Position numbers and translations under genes: made by a program
Shown: in pieces, positions 34,165 to 45,925 of the stretch
Layout: every line of letters begins with the position of its first letter
How positions within the stretch are numbered: position 1 is the stretch's first letter
The notes under the pieces: model-generated
The model's database searches: none
Told to the model about the DNA's origin: nothing
The model's input: the letters and a program-made list of their open reading frames with translations, nothing else
From: Yponomeuta sedellus
Lineage: Eukaryota > Arthropoda > Insecta > Lepidoptera > Yponomeutidae
Reading direction: 5' to 3'
Assembly: GCA_934045075.1 (NCBI GenBank)
Contig: OW203731.1
Coordinates: 16,383,570-16,447,569 of the forward strand
Length of the DNA stretch: 64,000 nucleotides

Positions 34165-35130
34165 GTGATCAATAACAAAGGTAGGCTATTTTTTTTGGAC
34201 GCGCCTGGTGGAACAGGTAAAACATTTCTTGCCAATTTAATATTAGCCAAAGTACAACAATCTGGAAGAAAAGCACTGGCGGTCGCGTCGTCTGGCATTG
34301 CTGCAACTCTATTAAATGTTTGGAAGACTGCTCACTCGACCTTTAAATTACCGTTGTCTGTGTCGTTAGAACAACAATCGGTATGCTCAATCCGCAAAAA
34401 TGGTCCACTTGGGAAGCTCTTACAGGACGCTTCACTGATTATTTGGGATGAGTGTACCATGAGCCATAGAGTTCACATGGAAGCTGTGAACCGCACATTA
34501 AAAGACCTCAGGAACTCGGGCAATGTGATGGGAGGCGTAACCTTTGTGTTGGCTGGAGACTTTCGCCAAACACTACCGGTTATAACTAAAGGTACACGCG
34601 CCGACGTTTTTAAAGCGTGCCTCAAATCATAACCTTTGTGGCAATCAATTAAAACTCTAAATTTGCGCACAAATATGAGAGCACATTTAAGTAATGACAA
34701 CAATGGAAATTTCTCACAAAAAATACTTCAACTTGGAGATGGAAAACTACCATCGCCAGTTGCAAATAGCTCCCAAGTATCGTTGGACAATGAATTGGCT
34801 CAAACTGTTAACAGTCTAGATGTTCTTATAGACACAATCTATCCCGACATTGAAAATCTCACAGAACGAAATTTCAATTGGCTCTGTTCGAGGGCGATAG
34901 TGTCGCCAAGAAACGACTCCGTAAATGATATAAACAGAATGATTATGGAAAAAGTACCAGGTGATTTCAAATGTTACAAATCTATCAATGACACTGTGTG
35001 CAACATTGAAGATGCAATACACTACCCACAAGAATTTTTAAATTCCCTCAACCCTGCCGGCTTGCCACCCCACGAACTAAAATTAAACGGAGGTACTCCT
35101 ATCATGCTTTTGAGAAATTTAACCTGTTAA
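34165..35130 (+). pseudogene. Helitron Pif1-like helicase, N-terminal part
   Basis: Walker A DAPGGTGKTFLANLILAK, Walker B LIIWDECTMSHR, motif III LAGDFRQTLPVI, then LRTNMRAHL and WLCSRAIVSPRND...IN. A single in-frame TAA (34630-34632) interrupts the frame; reading continues in the same frame from 34636. The last recognisable part, NGGTPIMLLRNL, runs into a stop at 35128-35130. The family unwinds DNA during rolling-circle transposition; this copy is broken. Confidence 0.85.
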
Positions 35131-35329
35131 TTCCAATTGGATTCCAATTAGCATTCGCACTAAATACGCGCGGGTCCCGAGCGGTACGACGGCGGCGTCT
35201 CCCGTGACTCACTAAAACTATGATAACTTTTCTAATATACGTCCGATTTTAGTTTCGTAAAGAGTTTTGAAATCGTGGTGAAATTTCCCTTCTTATAAGC
35301 TAAAGGTTTCTCTGAAAGAACTAGAAAAA
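35131..35329. other. Interruption within the Helitron helicase
   Basis: About 200 bp that do not fit the helicase. In related proteins IMLLRNL is followed within a few residues by CNGTRL, but here that motif resumes only near 35370. An insertion is likely; I do not recognise it. Confidence 0.5.
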
Positions 35330-35734
35330 GTGTATCAAAAAGCAGTGCAAAGTCGAGTGTTTAGTGAAAATATGTGCAATGGCACAAGACTTTTGATAAG
35401 GGAATTACGAGACAATGTGATTGTAGCAACAATCATCACTGGGCCCGCGGCCGGACAGCTCGCTCACATACCGCGAATCCCAATGATTCCGACGGATTTA
35501 CCTATATCCTTTAAAAGGTTACAGTTTCCTGTGAAGACATCGTTTGCCCTTACGATAAATAAATCACAGGGACAAACTTTTTCGATTGTTGGCGTCGACC
35601 TAAGAAAAGAGTGCTTTTCTCATGGGCAGTTATATGTTGCCCTTTCTCGAGTAGGATCTCCTAAAAATCAATATGTTTTGTTAGCACCTACAAATACCAC
35701 TGCAAACATAGTTTACAGTGAAGCCCTAAAGTAA
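35330..35734 (+). pseudogene. Helitron Pif1-like helicase, C-terminal part
   Basis: Contains MCNGTRLLIRELRDNVIVAT, then FPVKTSFALTINKSQGQTF (motif V type) and HGQLYVALSRVGSP (motif VI), the normal end of Pif1-like helicases. It is in a different frame from the N-terminal part. It ends at TAA at 35732. Confidence 0.85.
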
Positions 35735-36047
35735 AATGTAAATATTACGATAATTTGATCAAACATATAAAACAAAGAATTTTAACAAAAAAAAAAAAAA
35801 AACAAAAAACTAACAAAAAAACCTTAAAACAACAAAAAAAAAAGATGGAAATATTTTTTTTTATTAAATGTAAAAAAACAATTTAAATTTTCAAAAGGTA
35901 AATACTTCCTTAATAAAAAAAACTGAGAATATAAATAAAATATAAATAAAACGTAGAACTATGTAATATAAAATATAAATAAAATAAAACGTAGAACTAT
36001 GTAAAAAATCTTAAGTCCCCCCGTGCGAAGCCGGGACGGGCCGCTAG

Positions 36048-37257
36048 TACGCTATATACTTATGCCATATACACGTATAGACAAACGACTAAACTTCACT
36101 TGTTGGCATAAACTAAATTTCCCAAAATGTTTGTCACACCTGAATTTCATCCATGTTTCTTTTTCTGTAGGGCTGTCACGTAAAATAAATGTCGATTTTT
36201 TTATAGTTTTTCGAAATAACAAGGTAATATGCATGTTATTTGAGTGATTCTAGTTAAATATGCTGCAATAGGAATTGTTAATAAATAGTTAGCAAGTAAA
36301 AGGCTATATGTAAACAATAGAAGATTTGTAAAACGTGAGTTGTGATAACCCTAAATTGGTTTGTTAGAATAGAGGTATCTATTCTTTATCGAGTTTGGCA
36401 GAACTGTAGTTTGAATTGTAACGTTCATTAAGCCCCAGCTTCTGCGCTACTTTGAATAAAACCATTTCATTTCATAGTGGGGGAAAGTACATAAATGTGC
36501 AGAATGGGTGACCGTCTTGTGACTACCACTAGTGGTATTTTTTCTGAGCGCCTCCGTGCTTCGCAAGGACCAAAATTCTACAATGTGTTGTGCTTACGAA
36601 AGTTTTAGTTCAAAAACACTGATTTAGTTTAAAAAAAAAGATATTACCAATATTTTTAATAAAATAAAAGATTATAATAAAGCATTTTGACTGAAACATC
36701 CATCACGCCGCGGGACGTCACGCTTAGGTTAACATTGGTAAACTTCAGCCATGCTTTGCTGTGACTACTGACGATGTTTGTTTACCTGGGCGTGACGTCT
36801 GATTCGACGCCATGACACTGCGAGCTGTTTTCCCACAGATATAAACTAATTTTAGAAATTTTGCTTTAACCTTCGTTAAACGTTAGTTAATTACTGAAAT
36901 ATAGGTTTTTTTGTAAATAATAAATGTGTCCCCACATTGTGGAAGAGGATTAAAAATCATTCGTCATGCCTATCCAGACTTTGTTGTCAAAAATTTACTC
37001 CGTTTTCAAGCAAATCCTGTTGGATACAGATGGACGTGTCTCTGTATACAGAGCAGAATCTTCAGAATTAGGACCATGGGGTCAATAGGAATGTTTAGCG
37101 GGCTCCATGTGCCTTACGAATTTGATGTTACAATCTTGTGTGCCTTTTTTACATACATAGTACGAGTACATGGTGTCTAACTGTGTTCATCCATCGAAGC
37201 GCTTTTGATTATTCCTACTACGAGTATAGTCGACAGCATAATGCCAAATTTTAAGAC
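36048..37257. other. Intergenic; LINE-like tail and repeat D relative
   Basis: ttgaataaaaccatttcatt near 36455 looks like a LINE tail. 36495-36575 is an inverted relative of repeat D. No gene is recognised. Confidence 0.5.
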
Positions 37258-37402
37258 TGGGGGCCAGTTAATAAATTGAGATTTTGCAAAGTAAATACTT
37301 ATCGGTAATGCTGTCTCTTTGAATTTCTCAAAAAAGACCGTGACAGAACGTTACTTAAGTATTTACTTAATGAAATTCTCAATTCAGAAATCGGCCCTGA
37401 GG
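37258..37402. mobile_element. MITE family 1, copy a
   Basis: gggggccagttaataaattg at the left and ttctcaattcagaaatcggc, then cctg, at the right are inverted. The inside carries ctgtctctttgaatttctca and gaccgtgacagaacgtt, in the inverse orientation to the copies at 45690 and 47830. Confidence 0.75.
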
Positions 37403-38575
37403 CCTCTCCCGAAGCTTTAGAATTTAATGTTTGTCTTAAAAAATCCATACTTACTGAAGAAACAGCGTCCAGCGGCACGTTCACTTACACTAGTCGGTAT
37501 GAGGTTGATTTTTTTATGGACTAATGAGTGGAATTAATGACCTAGAACAAGCAATTAGAATTTATAGATATTGGCTGCGATTTCGAGTCGGTATTGCCGC
37601 ACGAAATATTGAGAAAGTGTTCAATGTATCTTATACAACCAGTTTTATCACTGGTTGCCGCGAAAAGCTTACCAGAACGTGCGAAGCTGTCTGCCACTAA
37701 CAAGTCCTGCTACGCTAAGTTTTTCGTGTTGTTACAAGTAGAGTTGCCGCTTCATTTAATCGCTCGCTCTTCTAATAGCTCCAGCGCCGTGTTGCTCGAA
37801 TCGTAGAGTTTTGTCGTTTCTAGTGGACTATTAGGCTTCGAATCTTAGTATGTCATTGTCATTGTGGGCTGGTTTTTCTGTGGCGGTATTATGTAGTTTT
37901 TCTTTAACATTAACGACTTCAGAAAGAACATTTTCATATTATGCTCTTGACGGACATCAGCGTCTTGATTAAGTAACACATAACATATTATAATAATAAT
38001 ATAATCGTTTATTTCGGACCATACAAAATCCATATAACTTAACCTAGCCTTATTAATCGTCACGTCTCTATATCCACTTTTTGTGATTCATATTACACCT
38101 CAAATGTACACGGCAGAGCTAAGTAAACTTTCCGCTTTCTCACACATGTTGCGTTAAAAGTTACATAATAGAGGCGCAGATTTACATATAGATTTATTTT
38201 ATTTTGACCAATTTATGTAATGTAGGGTAATGTAATGTACTTAAAATTTCATCAGATAAAAGAAACGTTTCTGTCCTCTTTTCTAGAACTTTCAGGAATG
38301 TTCACCCGGAAGGCAAAGAAGTTTGTTCGGTGGATAGGTATTTTTAACCAGTTTAGTATGTGTACAGTTTGTTACAACGTAAGTAAAATAATACCTACCT
38401 AAGGCGCGGCTTTAGTAACTAATCTAATAATAAGCAAGTACTTTGCTTGCTTCAGTATAGGAGCCATTGAATTAGACCTAATGACTATGTAGACTGGTTC
38501 GTACCACTCTCCTAATGAACACCCACTTAGTGTAAATCGGCCATTAGGTTAAAAAAATATTATGAGACGACATCA
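37403..38575. other. Intergenic, no gene seen
   Basis: No recognisable gene or element. Confidence 0.5.
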
Positions 38576-38885
38576 ATTTAAAAACCTATTTAGGGGCTAA
38601 AAATTTCACCCATGCCGGGATTCGAACCCGCAACCTCTGGCTATCCGTACCAGCGCTCTACCAATTGAGCCAATAGGCGACTCACGGCATCAGTGAAATT
38701 TCGAACCTCTTTACAATATTCTCTGTATTACGTACAGGCAGCGACATCTGACTTAAGCAAATTGCATTACTTACAGCCCGACTACCTACTTTGCAGTTAG
38801 GTTTAACATCGGAACGATATCACTGTACCCACATGATTACACTATTTTTTTTTTTTTTAATGCACTAACCCGTGCTAAGGAACAT
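38576..38885 (-). mobile_element. Composite SINE with linker, minus copy
   Basis: Plus-strand order: body/tail side of the SINE (aaaacctatttaggggctaa), tRNA-like head (38607-38680), linker (cggcatcagtgaaatttcga to cacatgattacacta), a T run, and the start of a second SINE tail (taatgcactaacccgtgcta). Same architecture as 17811-18145, inverted. Confidence 0.8.
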
Positions 38886-38899
38886 CAACTTAACGTTTT

Positions 38900-39075
38900 T
38901 TTAGCAAAGGGGAAGATAAAAAGTACCCGGAAACGGCGTGCCTACATGCAACAACTTATGAACGTTAATGAAGCGACGGTGATCTGTCAGGATCATGGCA
39001 AGTGGCAGTCCCTAGTCTCTGCCTCTCTGGAATACAGGCGTGAGGGTATGTATGTATGTATGGATGTGCCTGAGA
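38900..39075 (-). repeat. Dispersed repeat B, minus copy
   Basis: Plus strand shows aaaaagtacccggaaacggc, ctacatgcaacaactt, gatctgtcaggatc and ctggaatacaggcgtgaggg then a tatgtatgtatg run, the inverse of 13256-13400. Confidence 0.75.
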
Positions 39076-39879
39076 TATACTTCCCCGCTTCTCTGTTAAG
39101 TATTCAATTCACTTTAAAAATAATAATTTTCCTTCGCCAGCCATGTTTCACAGAAGACTTCAGTTCAAGTAGTTGTCATTTTCGGCCCACGTCGCCATCG
39201 TATTGTTGATGTCAGCCGCCATTGTTGGGCATCGAATGCTTTCATGGTTATATTATAATCGCTACATGCAAGGCACAGAATTTCCTAGTTAGGTAAGACG
39301 GTAAACCAGCAGCTAGAAGGTACTTTATTTTTCATCCCACCATCTCGGAAAGAGTATTTTTATCTTCAATATCTGAGTGGAAAAGCCGTTTTTATTCTCT
39401 AGAGGATAAAGTAAATTGAATTTAGAACATCGTGTGCACTAAGTTTGTGAATTAAAAAAAATATTACACTCAATTTAAATAACTGTAGCAACGTTACTTT
39501 AAAATTTTCTTAATTATACCTTAGTATTATTTTGTTATAATTTAAAGATTATTCTGTAATACTTACCTGTCATAATGTAGTAATTAATACCTAAACTGAA
39601 ATAAAAGTGTACCTATCTTGTGATTGTAAACGTTTTTTTTTTGCATTTAGTCATTTCCTCGCTGAGGTGGAATGAAAAGTTACGTGTTGCACTCGAGTGC
39701 AAAGATTTTTCACCTCGTGCTCTTTTGATTCCCTCGCTAACGCTCGTGATTCAATTTTAGAATACTTCGCTTGCTCGGTCATCAAAATTGAACACGCGGT
39801 TAAAAAGCAACTTTGCACTCTTGTATAACAAATAACTATTACTCTCTTATTCTTACTCTCTTTTATTAATTTATTTTGT
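39076..39879. other. Intergenic, no gene seen
   Basis: No recognisable gene. A 98-codon minus frame (39651-39947) overlaps a SINE-2 fragment and looks spurious. Confidence 0.5.
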
Positions 39880-39972
39880 ACCCGGAAGCGGAGTTCGTGG
39901 GTTCGTATTCCGGCACGTACCAATTTCTTTGTTATGTTCTCGTACATTAAATTTGTGAAGTTACAGTAGCTA
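39880..39972 (+). mobile_element. SINE-2 5' fragment
   Basis: The T-arm side of a tRNA-like head (gttcgtgggttcgtattccg) followed by the SINE-2 body start (gtacattaaatttgtgaagt tacagtagctata). Confidence 0.5.
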
Positions 39973-39976
39973 TACT

Positions 39977-40370
39977 AACACCCGTATTCTAAGACGTTCC
40001 TCGAAGTTTTCCTCCACGCCACTCTTGCTCAACCGAGGAAAACAGTATTTTAAAACGTATTCAATTTCCTCCAATCGAGCAAGTGTCTCACTCGAGTCGA
40101 GGAATCCACTGTCAAAGCTAAGGTACCTCGGGACCTACCTTAAAGCCTCCTCGAGAAAGAAAAACTTCTGTATGTCAAAACTCAGCAATTGCCATTGCCA
40201 ACATACAAAACCAAATTCTCACTCGAGTTAAACACAGATTATATTGATTGTATTCACTCGAGAACACTCCAAATACTGACTGGTAATACTAACTCAAGGA
40301 AATCTCTCCGTTGAGTGTTGAGTCGAGCAGACTATGAGGAATGTCTTGTAATCAGGGTGTTAACCTGCTA
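39977..40370. mobile_element. MITE with TAACACCC ends, about 390 bp
   Basis: Left end taacacccgtattctaagac then gttcctcg; right end is the inverse of taacaccctgattacaagac then attcctca. The interior is rich in ctcgag-like words (near 40092, 40222, 40257). TA at the ends may be part of the target site. Confidence 0.7.
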
Positions 40371-40736
40371 AAAAAAACCTAAACTGTTAACATAGCTCAC
40401 CGCTTGCTACGTACAATGGCCCAATTATGAGGCTATGCGCGGATATTTCAGGTCTAACTAATTGACCAGTAGGGCGATCAAGACTTTCAATAATTTCAGC
40501 GGTTTTCTAGTACCAAGTGAACATGTGTGCTTACAAACAAGACAAGATAAGATAAGAATATTATTTATTGTACACACCAGAAAATAATTGTAGAGACAAC
40601 AGTTACAAAAGAAGAGGTACAATTGGCGGCCTTATTGCTGATAGCAATTTCAACATTTTTAACATTAATAACAACTCGACAACTTTAACATAACTATGAA
40701 ATCCCGAAAAAAATATAGCTATTCCATACCATAGCA
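40371..40736. other. Intergenic with repeat fragments
   Basis: ttgctacgtacaatggccca near 40405 recurs at 59089 inside another element. ttatttattgtacacaccag near 40561 looks like an inverted LINE tail (tgtgtacaataaataat). Nothing coding. Confidence 0.5.
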
Positions 40737-40890
40737 CGGGTCTCTTCCTGCATCGCAGGAAGCTTAGGCCATACTCCACCTTGGAGGCCAAGTCTGGGTT
40801 GGTGGAGGATTGTAAGACAGTGGCCGGTCTTACTGTCAGAAGTTATCAAGCCGCCCCAGCAGTGGGGACATGCAGGGGTTGACATCGAAT
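40737..40890 (+). repeat. Dispersed repeat A, with inverted end
   Basis: Plus-oriented repeat A (cacgggtctcttcctgcatc through gttatcaagccgcc) switches to minus-oriented repeat A start (cagcagtggggacatgcagg). The shared gcc/ccc bases mark the junction, as in the inverted SINE at 28383. Confidence 0.65.
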
Positions 40891-41123
40891 ACCATAGCAA
40901 AATTCAATATCTGCTCTAGAGAACGGAGGAGAATTTCCCATACCTACTTCAGGACCATTTTGAAATAGGTTGCAGTAGCGTGCTTCATAGCGAAAGAATT
41001 GATGTTTAACAGTGATATTCTTGTCATACCTCTGCTTTTTTGATGCTCGACTTTATTGTACACCGGTGTAACAAATATCTATCCATAATTAAAACTATTT
41101 GTATACGGGAAAGTTTAATGTAA

Positions 41124-41568
41124 CGCGAAAGTTTGTAAGTATGGATGGATAGATGTTTAGTATTTTCTAAGGTTAACACGAGCACTAGACATAATTAAAA
41201 CTGTTTTTATACGGATTTTACTCTTTTATTAAATTTTTACAATTTTCCGACGTTTCGGCACTGTTTGAGGTGCCGTGGTCTCGGATGACTGAGGTGACAG
41301 GCGTCTTTTAGAAAGCACTAACGGTTAGGTTAATACCCTCGGCAAAATATACAAAAGTTACCGTTAACCGTTAGTGCTTTCTAAAAGACGTCTGTCACGT
41401 CAGTCATCCGAGACCACGGCACCTGAAAAAGTGCCGAAACGTCGGAAAATTGTAAAAATGTAATAAACGACTAAAATCCGTATAAAAACAGTTTTAATTA
41501 TGTCTAGTGCTCGTGTTAACCTTAGAAAATACTAAACATCTATCCATCCATACTTACAAACTTTCGCG
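41124..41568. mobile_element. Foldback element with two 207-bp arms
   Basis: Left arm 41124-41330 (cgcgaaagtttgtaagtatg ... cactaacggtt) is the near-perfect inverse of right arm 41361-41568, with a 30-bp spacer. Each arm includes ttccgacgtttcggcac and the stretch gccgtggtctcggatgactg. The right side continues into tttataatattagta, a common end of lepidopteran elements. Confidence 0.9.
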
Positions 41569-42244
41569 TTTATAATATTAGTAGGAAGTGGGACTATTTG
41601 AACGGGGATTCTAAGTATTTCTATCTTGTCTGCGATATGATTTCATGCGAGTAATGGATAGACAATGCTCAGGCTCATTGGATGTCGGCTTCCTTCGCCC
41701 ATTGAGCTGGAAGGGTGTTAAACCTACGTAAAGGTAACTTAACAATGCTTTCCTTCCTTTATTTATCCATGGCAACGGCTATTAACCCGTTGAGTAAGTA
41801 ATTATAGCTCAGAACGTTGTTCGTGGAGTGATAGCTCGATAATACAAGTAAAACAATCTGAAATATAATACCCTTTTGTTGTATCTGCAAGTGGGCTGTT
41901 TGGAATAAAGGGTTAAAAAGGTACCTAGTATTTCTTAATGATACGCGATACTCATACATAGTTACCCGAGACCATGGCTACTGTAACTCTGCAGAAACGT
42001 CGGGAAATAAGGTAATTACGTTTTACCTAAAAAATAATCCCAATTTGACCCGTTTAATATATAACTAGGTACGTAAAAGGGTACCTATTTGAGAATTGCG
42101 AATTTCACTAAGTAAGTACTAAGTCCGATTGTATTTGCGGCCCCAGTATAGTCGACGGCATTTGTCACCTTAAGATTTTGTTGGAAACTGTGTGAACATA
42201 AATATGTGACGTCGACTGTACTGTATTATTATTTTTATACTTTA
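41569..42244. other. Intergenic; fragment of a dispersed repeat
   Basis: 41935-42070 (cgcgatactcatacatagtt ... acgtcgggaaataaggtaat ... gacccgtttaatatataact) recurs around 52005-52075 and 52285-52320. No gene is seen. Confidence 0.55.
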
Positions 42245-42620
42245 CTAGCCTTTGGCCGCGACTCCGTCCGCGTGGACTTTAGTAGCTACAAAATTTCTCA
42301 ACCCCGTTCACTCCCTTAAGGGGTAAATTTAAAAAAAACGGTGAAACGTGTTAAATCAATTGTGTTGAAGAGTATTAATTTTAAGTTTCAAGAAAATTAG
42401 ACAACATTCTTTATACCTCCCATACAAATTTTGGCAACCCTTTTCGCTCCCTTAGGGGATGAATTTTAAAAAATCCGAAACGCAAAAAACCTTAATCCTT
42501 GCCTACATTATATAAGTATAGACCATCTTTGCAAAATTTCAGCTTCCTTGGTCCAACGGCTTGGGCTGGGCGTTGATGAGTGAGTCAGTCAGTCGGGGCT
42601 TTGAATTTTATTTATGTAGA
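42245..42620 (-). mobile_element. Small non-autonomous Helitron, family B, third copy
   Basis: Minus strand A|TCTACATAAATAAAATTC at the start; the 3' hairpin gtccacg...cgcggcc, then CTAG|T, at the end. The body shares ccgttggaccaaggaagctg with 26295 and 26739. Confidence 0.8.
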
Positions 42621-43134
42621 TTACTTCACGGGACGCGACTTCAAATATTTAGTTTAAGTCAATTTAACGAATAGTTAGTTGCTCTTATGTATCTATCGCA
42701 AATCCCGACTGCGCGGCTTTCAACATGTTATCATATCAGTCTCATCATCATGTACCTATTATGACCGAAATAGTCACTGAGCCCTTAAGTCTAGCGGAAA
42801 ACAATAAGCGAGTGCCTGAAGCTAATTGGCAAATCATTTAACCACGATGTCTTTCCATAGACATTCTAAGAAGACAACACCACTTATTACGCAAGGCTTA
42901 AATCAAAGACTCGACCAAAAAGTGTATCCCGAACCGAAGACGCTGACTCTGTCTACTTACCACGTAGGCAACGGCCGGGAAACCAATTTTATTGAGCCAA
43001 TAAATCTAATGCGGGTCGTCCGTCTTCGCCGTTGACTCTGAAAATAACAGCTGAATAACAAACACTTCCGAAGTTCAAAAGCAATTTGCGCCGTGAAAGA
43101 AGTCCCGCTCTCTAATCACGTCCGTTGCACCCAG
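42621..43134. other. Intergenic, no gene seen
   Basis: No recognisable gene or element. Confidence 0.5.
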
Positions 43135-43971
43135 GGTTGCCAGGCGTCCGGTTTTAGCCGGACATGTTTGACTTTTTGGCCTGTCCGCGACTTTCGACTT
43201 AGCTAGCTAAGACAGACGGACACTTCTTGTCATGCATGAACATTCCCTGAAGACATTGTATGAACCCCGATGTCTAGTGCGTGGCATGGTGGTAATTATT
43301 TAAACTATTTCGTTGTCACTGTACGTTTCGCCGTTCCCACCACGCAAAATTTCGCCGAAGCTAATTTCGAGCCCTTTGTATGCCAACCTTCCTTTGTAAA
43401 AATTAAACATGCGTGCATTTTTGAAATTGTATTATTTTAATTGTTGTCAACAATAAAAGAATATCTATCTATCTATCCATGGTGGTTTAACAGAGTCATA
43501 TCAGTACGGTATTGGTTATTTCATTGACACTATTGTTAATTTAATTTAATCGAATTCCAACAGTATAATCCGTACAACTTAACTCGGCGTCTCGCGCGAT
43601 TTGATCTTATCCACGCGGCGACCCAGGCAGGTGAAAAATATACTGTTTGTCACTTGACAATAGCCGTAACTCAAGGGCATATTTTATACAACGGTCAAGA
43701 TCTTAGTTAACCGTACCTAGCGAGCGAATGCTAGAATTGTGAAAAATGTGTTTCTCACGTCACGCAAATACCTTTGAACTAAAACGTAAGCTTAACCGGA
43801 TCAACCGGTGTAACACAAATATATAGTATGAACAGAACCCTCGTTGCGATTGAGACTCGCATTTAGCCTGTTTAAAGTGTTTCCCGGATTCGGTCCGAAT
43901 TTTAGGTCTAAATGGCCGGCTCTTTTGACGCTCTTTGGAGTCCGGGATTTGTCGGATTACCTGGCAACCCT
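43135..43971. mobile_element. Possible hAT-like element, decayed
   Basis: Left end cAGGGTTGCCAGGcgtccgg; right end gattaCCTGGCAACCCT, which is inverted over 12 bp. Both ends also have a gtccgg-type inner segment. I find no matching 8-bp duplication, so the class and exact ends are uncertain. The 43469-43490 tctatctatctatcc run suggests other insertions inside. Confidence 0.4.
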
Positions 43972-44932
43972 TAAAGTTACGCAACGAGCTAGCGACGACA
44001 GCTGTTTGTTTTACAGCGAGTTTGACAAGACAAAGCGGTTTTTTCCGATTGTCACTTCATTTGGAGACATTGTAACAATATTACAAAAATCACGTGTCAC
44101 CGACTGTTGGACATAGCCATATATTTAGGTCTGAAAATAGGTCGTTGGTAATATGACAAAAAACGTTTGCAGTGTCCGCTGGTTTTTTTTTTTGTAATTT
44201 TAAAGCCAACCAAACATTTACTTATTGTAGTGCGGAAAAAACCAACGACTCAACAAAATACACTTAAACCAAAATTAAGCGTTTACTGAAAAAATCCAAA
44301 ATGTCCGGTTTGGATGAATTCAGTTTTGAATAGGATCGATTTCCACTGAGAGCCGCTGTAAATATAAAAAATGACGGTATTTCCATGTCTGTGATGGCTT
44401 TGCCAACCATAGTTACCATAGCACAGGGATTTGTATGAAAATTATTCATTCATTCATCCAATCCATTTATTCATTCAATTAATCAATCAATCAATTATTA
44501 TCGACTATGGATTATACTTTTCAGAAACTCGGGGCCGTTTATGCCTTCGTTACATATTATTTTTTGCAAATAAGTTATATATCATACATATCAAGACGGT
44601 CGAATTTCCCTAGAAGTTTAGAAGTCCCTATAAGCAATAAGTTTGTTAGTTAGAGAATAACTTTAGTCCAGTTGGCAAGGCGTGCTCTTCTGTCAGATGC
44701 AGACTAATTTTCCCTGCAGAGAAAATACGGAATTTCCTTAGGGACCCCACACGTTCGTTGTTATAATCTAGTTTTTATGGTGTACCTACCATTTGACTGC
44801 GTTTGTTTCTTTTTTATTACTCAGCTAAACCTCATTGCACCTGCTTTGATAAAGAAGGACTAAATAGCTGTTATCGCATGCTTATTATCTGTCAGAAAGA
44901 ATTGATTAATTAATACAATTAATAAAACACTG
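43972..44932. other. Intergenic, no gene seen
   Basis: Only short frames; a simple ttcattcattcatc/aatcaatcaatcaatt stretch lies at 44447-44496. Confidence 0.5.
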
Positions 44933-45068
44933 ACCCCCTGTTTCTCGTACACTAACAATCTGTTAATCTACTGTTAACAGTGTCAAATGTTTTTTGTATG
45001 CACTTTGGACAACTGACAGCTGTTAACAGTAGATCAATGGCTTGTTAGTGTACCAGAAACCGGGGCTG
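44933..45068. mobile_element. MITE family 2, second copy
   Basis: Left cccctgtttctcgtacacta, right gttagtgtaccagaaaccgg, inverted; inner tctactgttaacag and its inverse. Same family as 25586-25737. Confidence 0.8.
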
Positions 45069-45195
45069 CTGTAAACAAAAACGTCGCTGCTAAAATACTT
45101 TTAAACCTTTGACGCTGACAGCGTAGCAGATGATGTCAGAGATTTTTTTAAACTATAAATATTCGATTTTTTTTGTAAAAAACAACAGACATTCT

Positions 45196-45460
45196 TCTCC
45201 TTCAGGCTATATTAGTCCACTGCTGGACATAGCCCTCCCCTAATGAGCGCCGTAGTGCAAGGTTGTGCCATCATTGGGGGGTAATGACCATAATCCCCAC
45301 GCTGGCCATGCGGGTTGGGATCACAGTTTGGTGGAATTGTACTGCAACTGCAAGGGGCGCTGCTGCCCACCCGGTTTGTGTCCCTTGGTCGCCTTTTACA
45401 ACATCCGCGGGAAGAATTTGGGTTGGTGCTATTCTCTAGGCCGACACCAACCACACAGCC
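45196..45460 (+). repeat. Dispersed repeat C (gctatattagtccactgctg)
   Basis: Reads tcaggctatattagtccact, catagccctcccctaatgag, cataatccccacgctggcca, cgccttttacaacatccgcg and ctaggccgacacc. It recurs at 46161-46425, 60551-60810 and 61050-61258. Overlapping open frames on both strands come from the repeat and are not genes. Confidence 0.85.
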
Positions 45461-45550
45461 AACAACACAACATACATTAAATAATAATAACCTCCACACA
45501 ATAGACGAGTGAGTTGAGCGAAATTCCGAGGCTACGCCGCACACATGCAT

Positions 45551-45686
45551 ATGAATGAATGATTGAATGAATGAATGAATGAATGAATGAACGAACGAAC
45601 GAACGAACGAACGAACGAACGAACGAACGAACGAACGAACGAACGAACGAACGAACGAATGAACGAACGAATGAATGAATGAATTA
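45551..45686 (+). repeat. Microsatellite (gaat)n/(gaac)n
   Basis: A compound tetranucleotide run: gaat units, then about 20 gaac units (45589-45675), then gaat again. The corresponding place in copy 2 (46514-46541) has only a few gaat units; the difference of about 108 bp explains the unequal length of the two copies. Confidence 0.95.
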
Positions 45687-45925
45687 GGGCCGGTTACTGT
45701 ATTGAGAATTTCACTAAGTAAATACATAAGTAACATTCTGTCACGCTCGTTTCTGGGAAATTCGAAGAGACCGCATTACAGTTAAGTATTTACTTTGCGA
45801 AATTCTCAAATCAGAGACTGGCCCTCAATGATTGAATGAATGATCGAATTATTTATTGCCGCAAACAAATATGCGAGCATAATATGTATATATATGAGAC
45901 TAGAGGGCTGTAGTAAGTGGCGTGT

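Larger units (their letters stand above)
32821..36047 (+). mobile_element. Helitron with helicase remnant and both termini
   Basis: Left end A|TCTACACTAATATTATAAAG at 32821; right end a short hairpin (cccg...cggg), gacgggccgCTAG at 36047, then T. Insertion between A and T without duplication. At 3,227 bp it is far shorter than an autonomous Helitron. It retains an N-terminal protein fragment and the Pif1-like helicase, but the HUH replication-initiator part is missing between about 33970 and 34160. Long A-rich tracts precede the 3' end (35790-35880). Confidence 0.9.
44961..45925. repeat. Tandem segmental duplication, copy 1
   Basis: 965 bp that repeat at 45926-46781. Copy 1 begins inside MITE family 2 and contains repeat C, a long microsatellite and a MITE family 1 copy (about 45686-45830). 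Outside the microsatellite the two copies look identical except for one base (atcaatgg versus atcaacgg). Confidence 0.9.

Noticed and set aside
39977..40370. Repeated ctcgag words as a regulatory array
   Set aside because: They lie within inverted ends of a MITE and are better explained as part of that element.
43135..43971. A second hAT element of full confidence
   Set aside because: Inverted ends are present, but I could not find an 8-bp duplication, so it is listed only as possible.
45212..45736. 174-codon minus-strand frame and its 138-codon partner at 46177-46593
   Set aside because: They run through repeat C and the gaat/gaac microsatellite, and the second is only the duplicated copy. 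No domain is seen.
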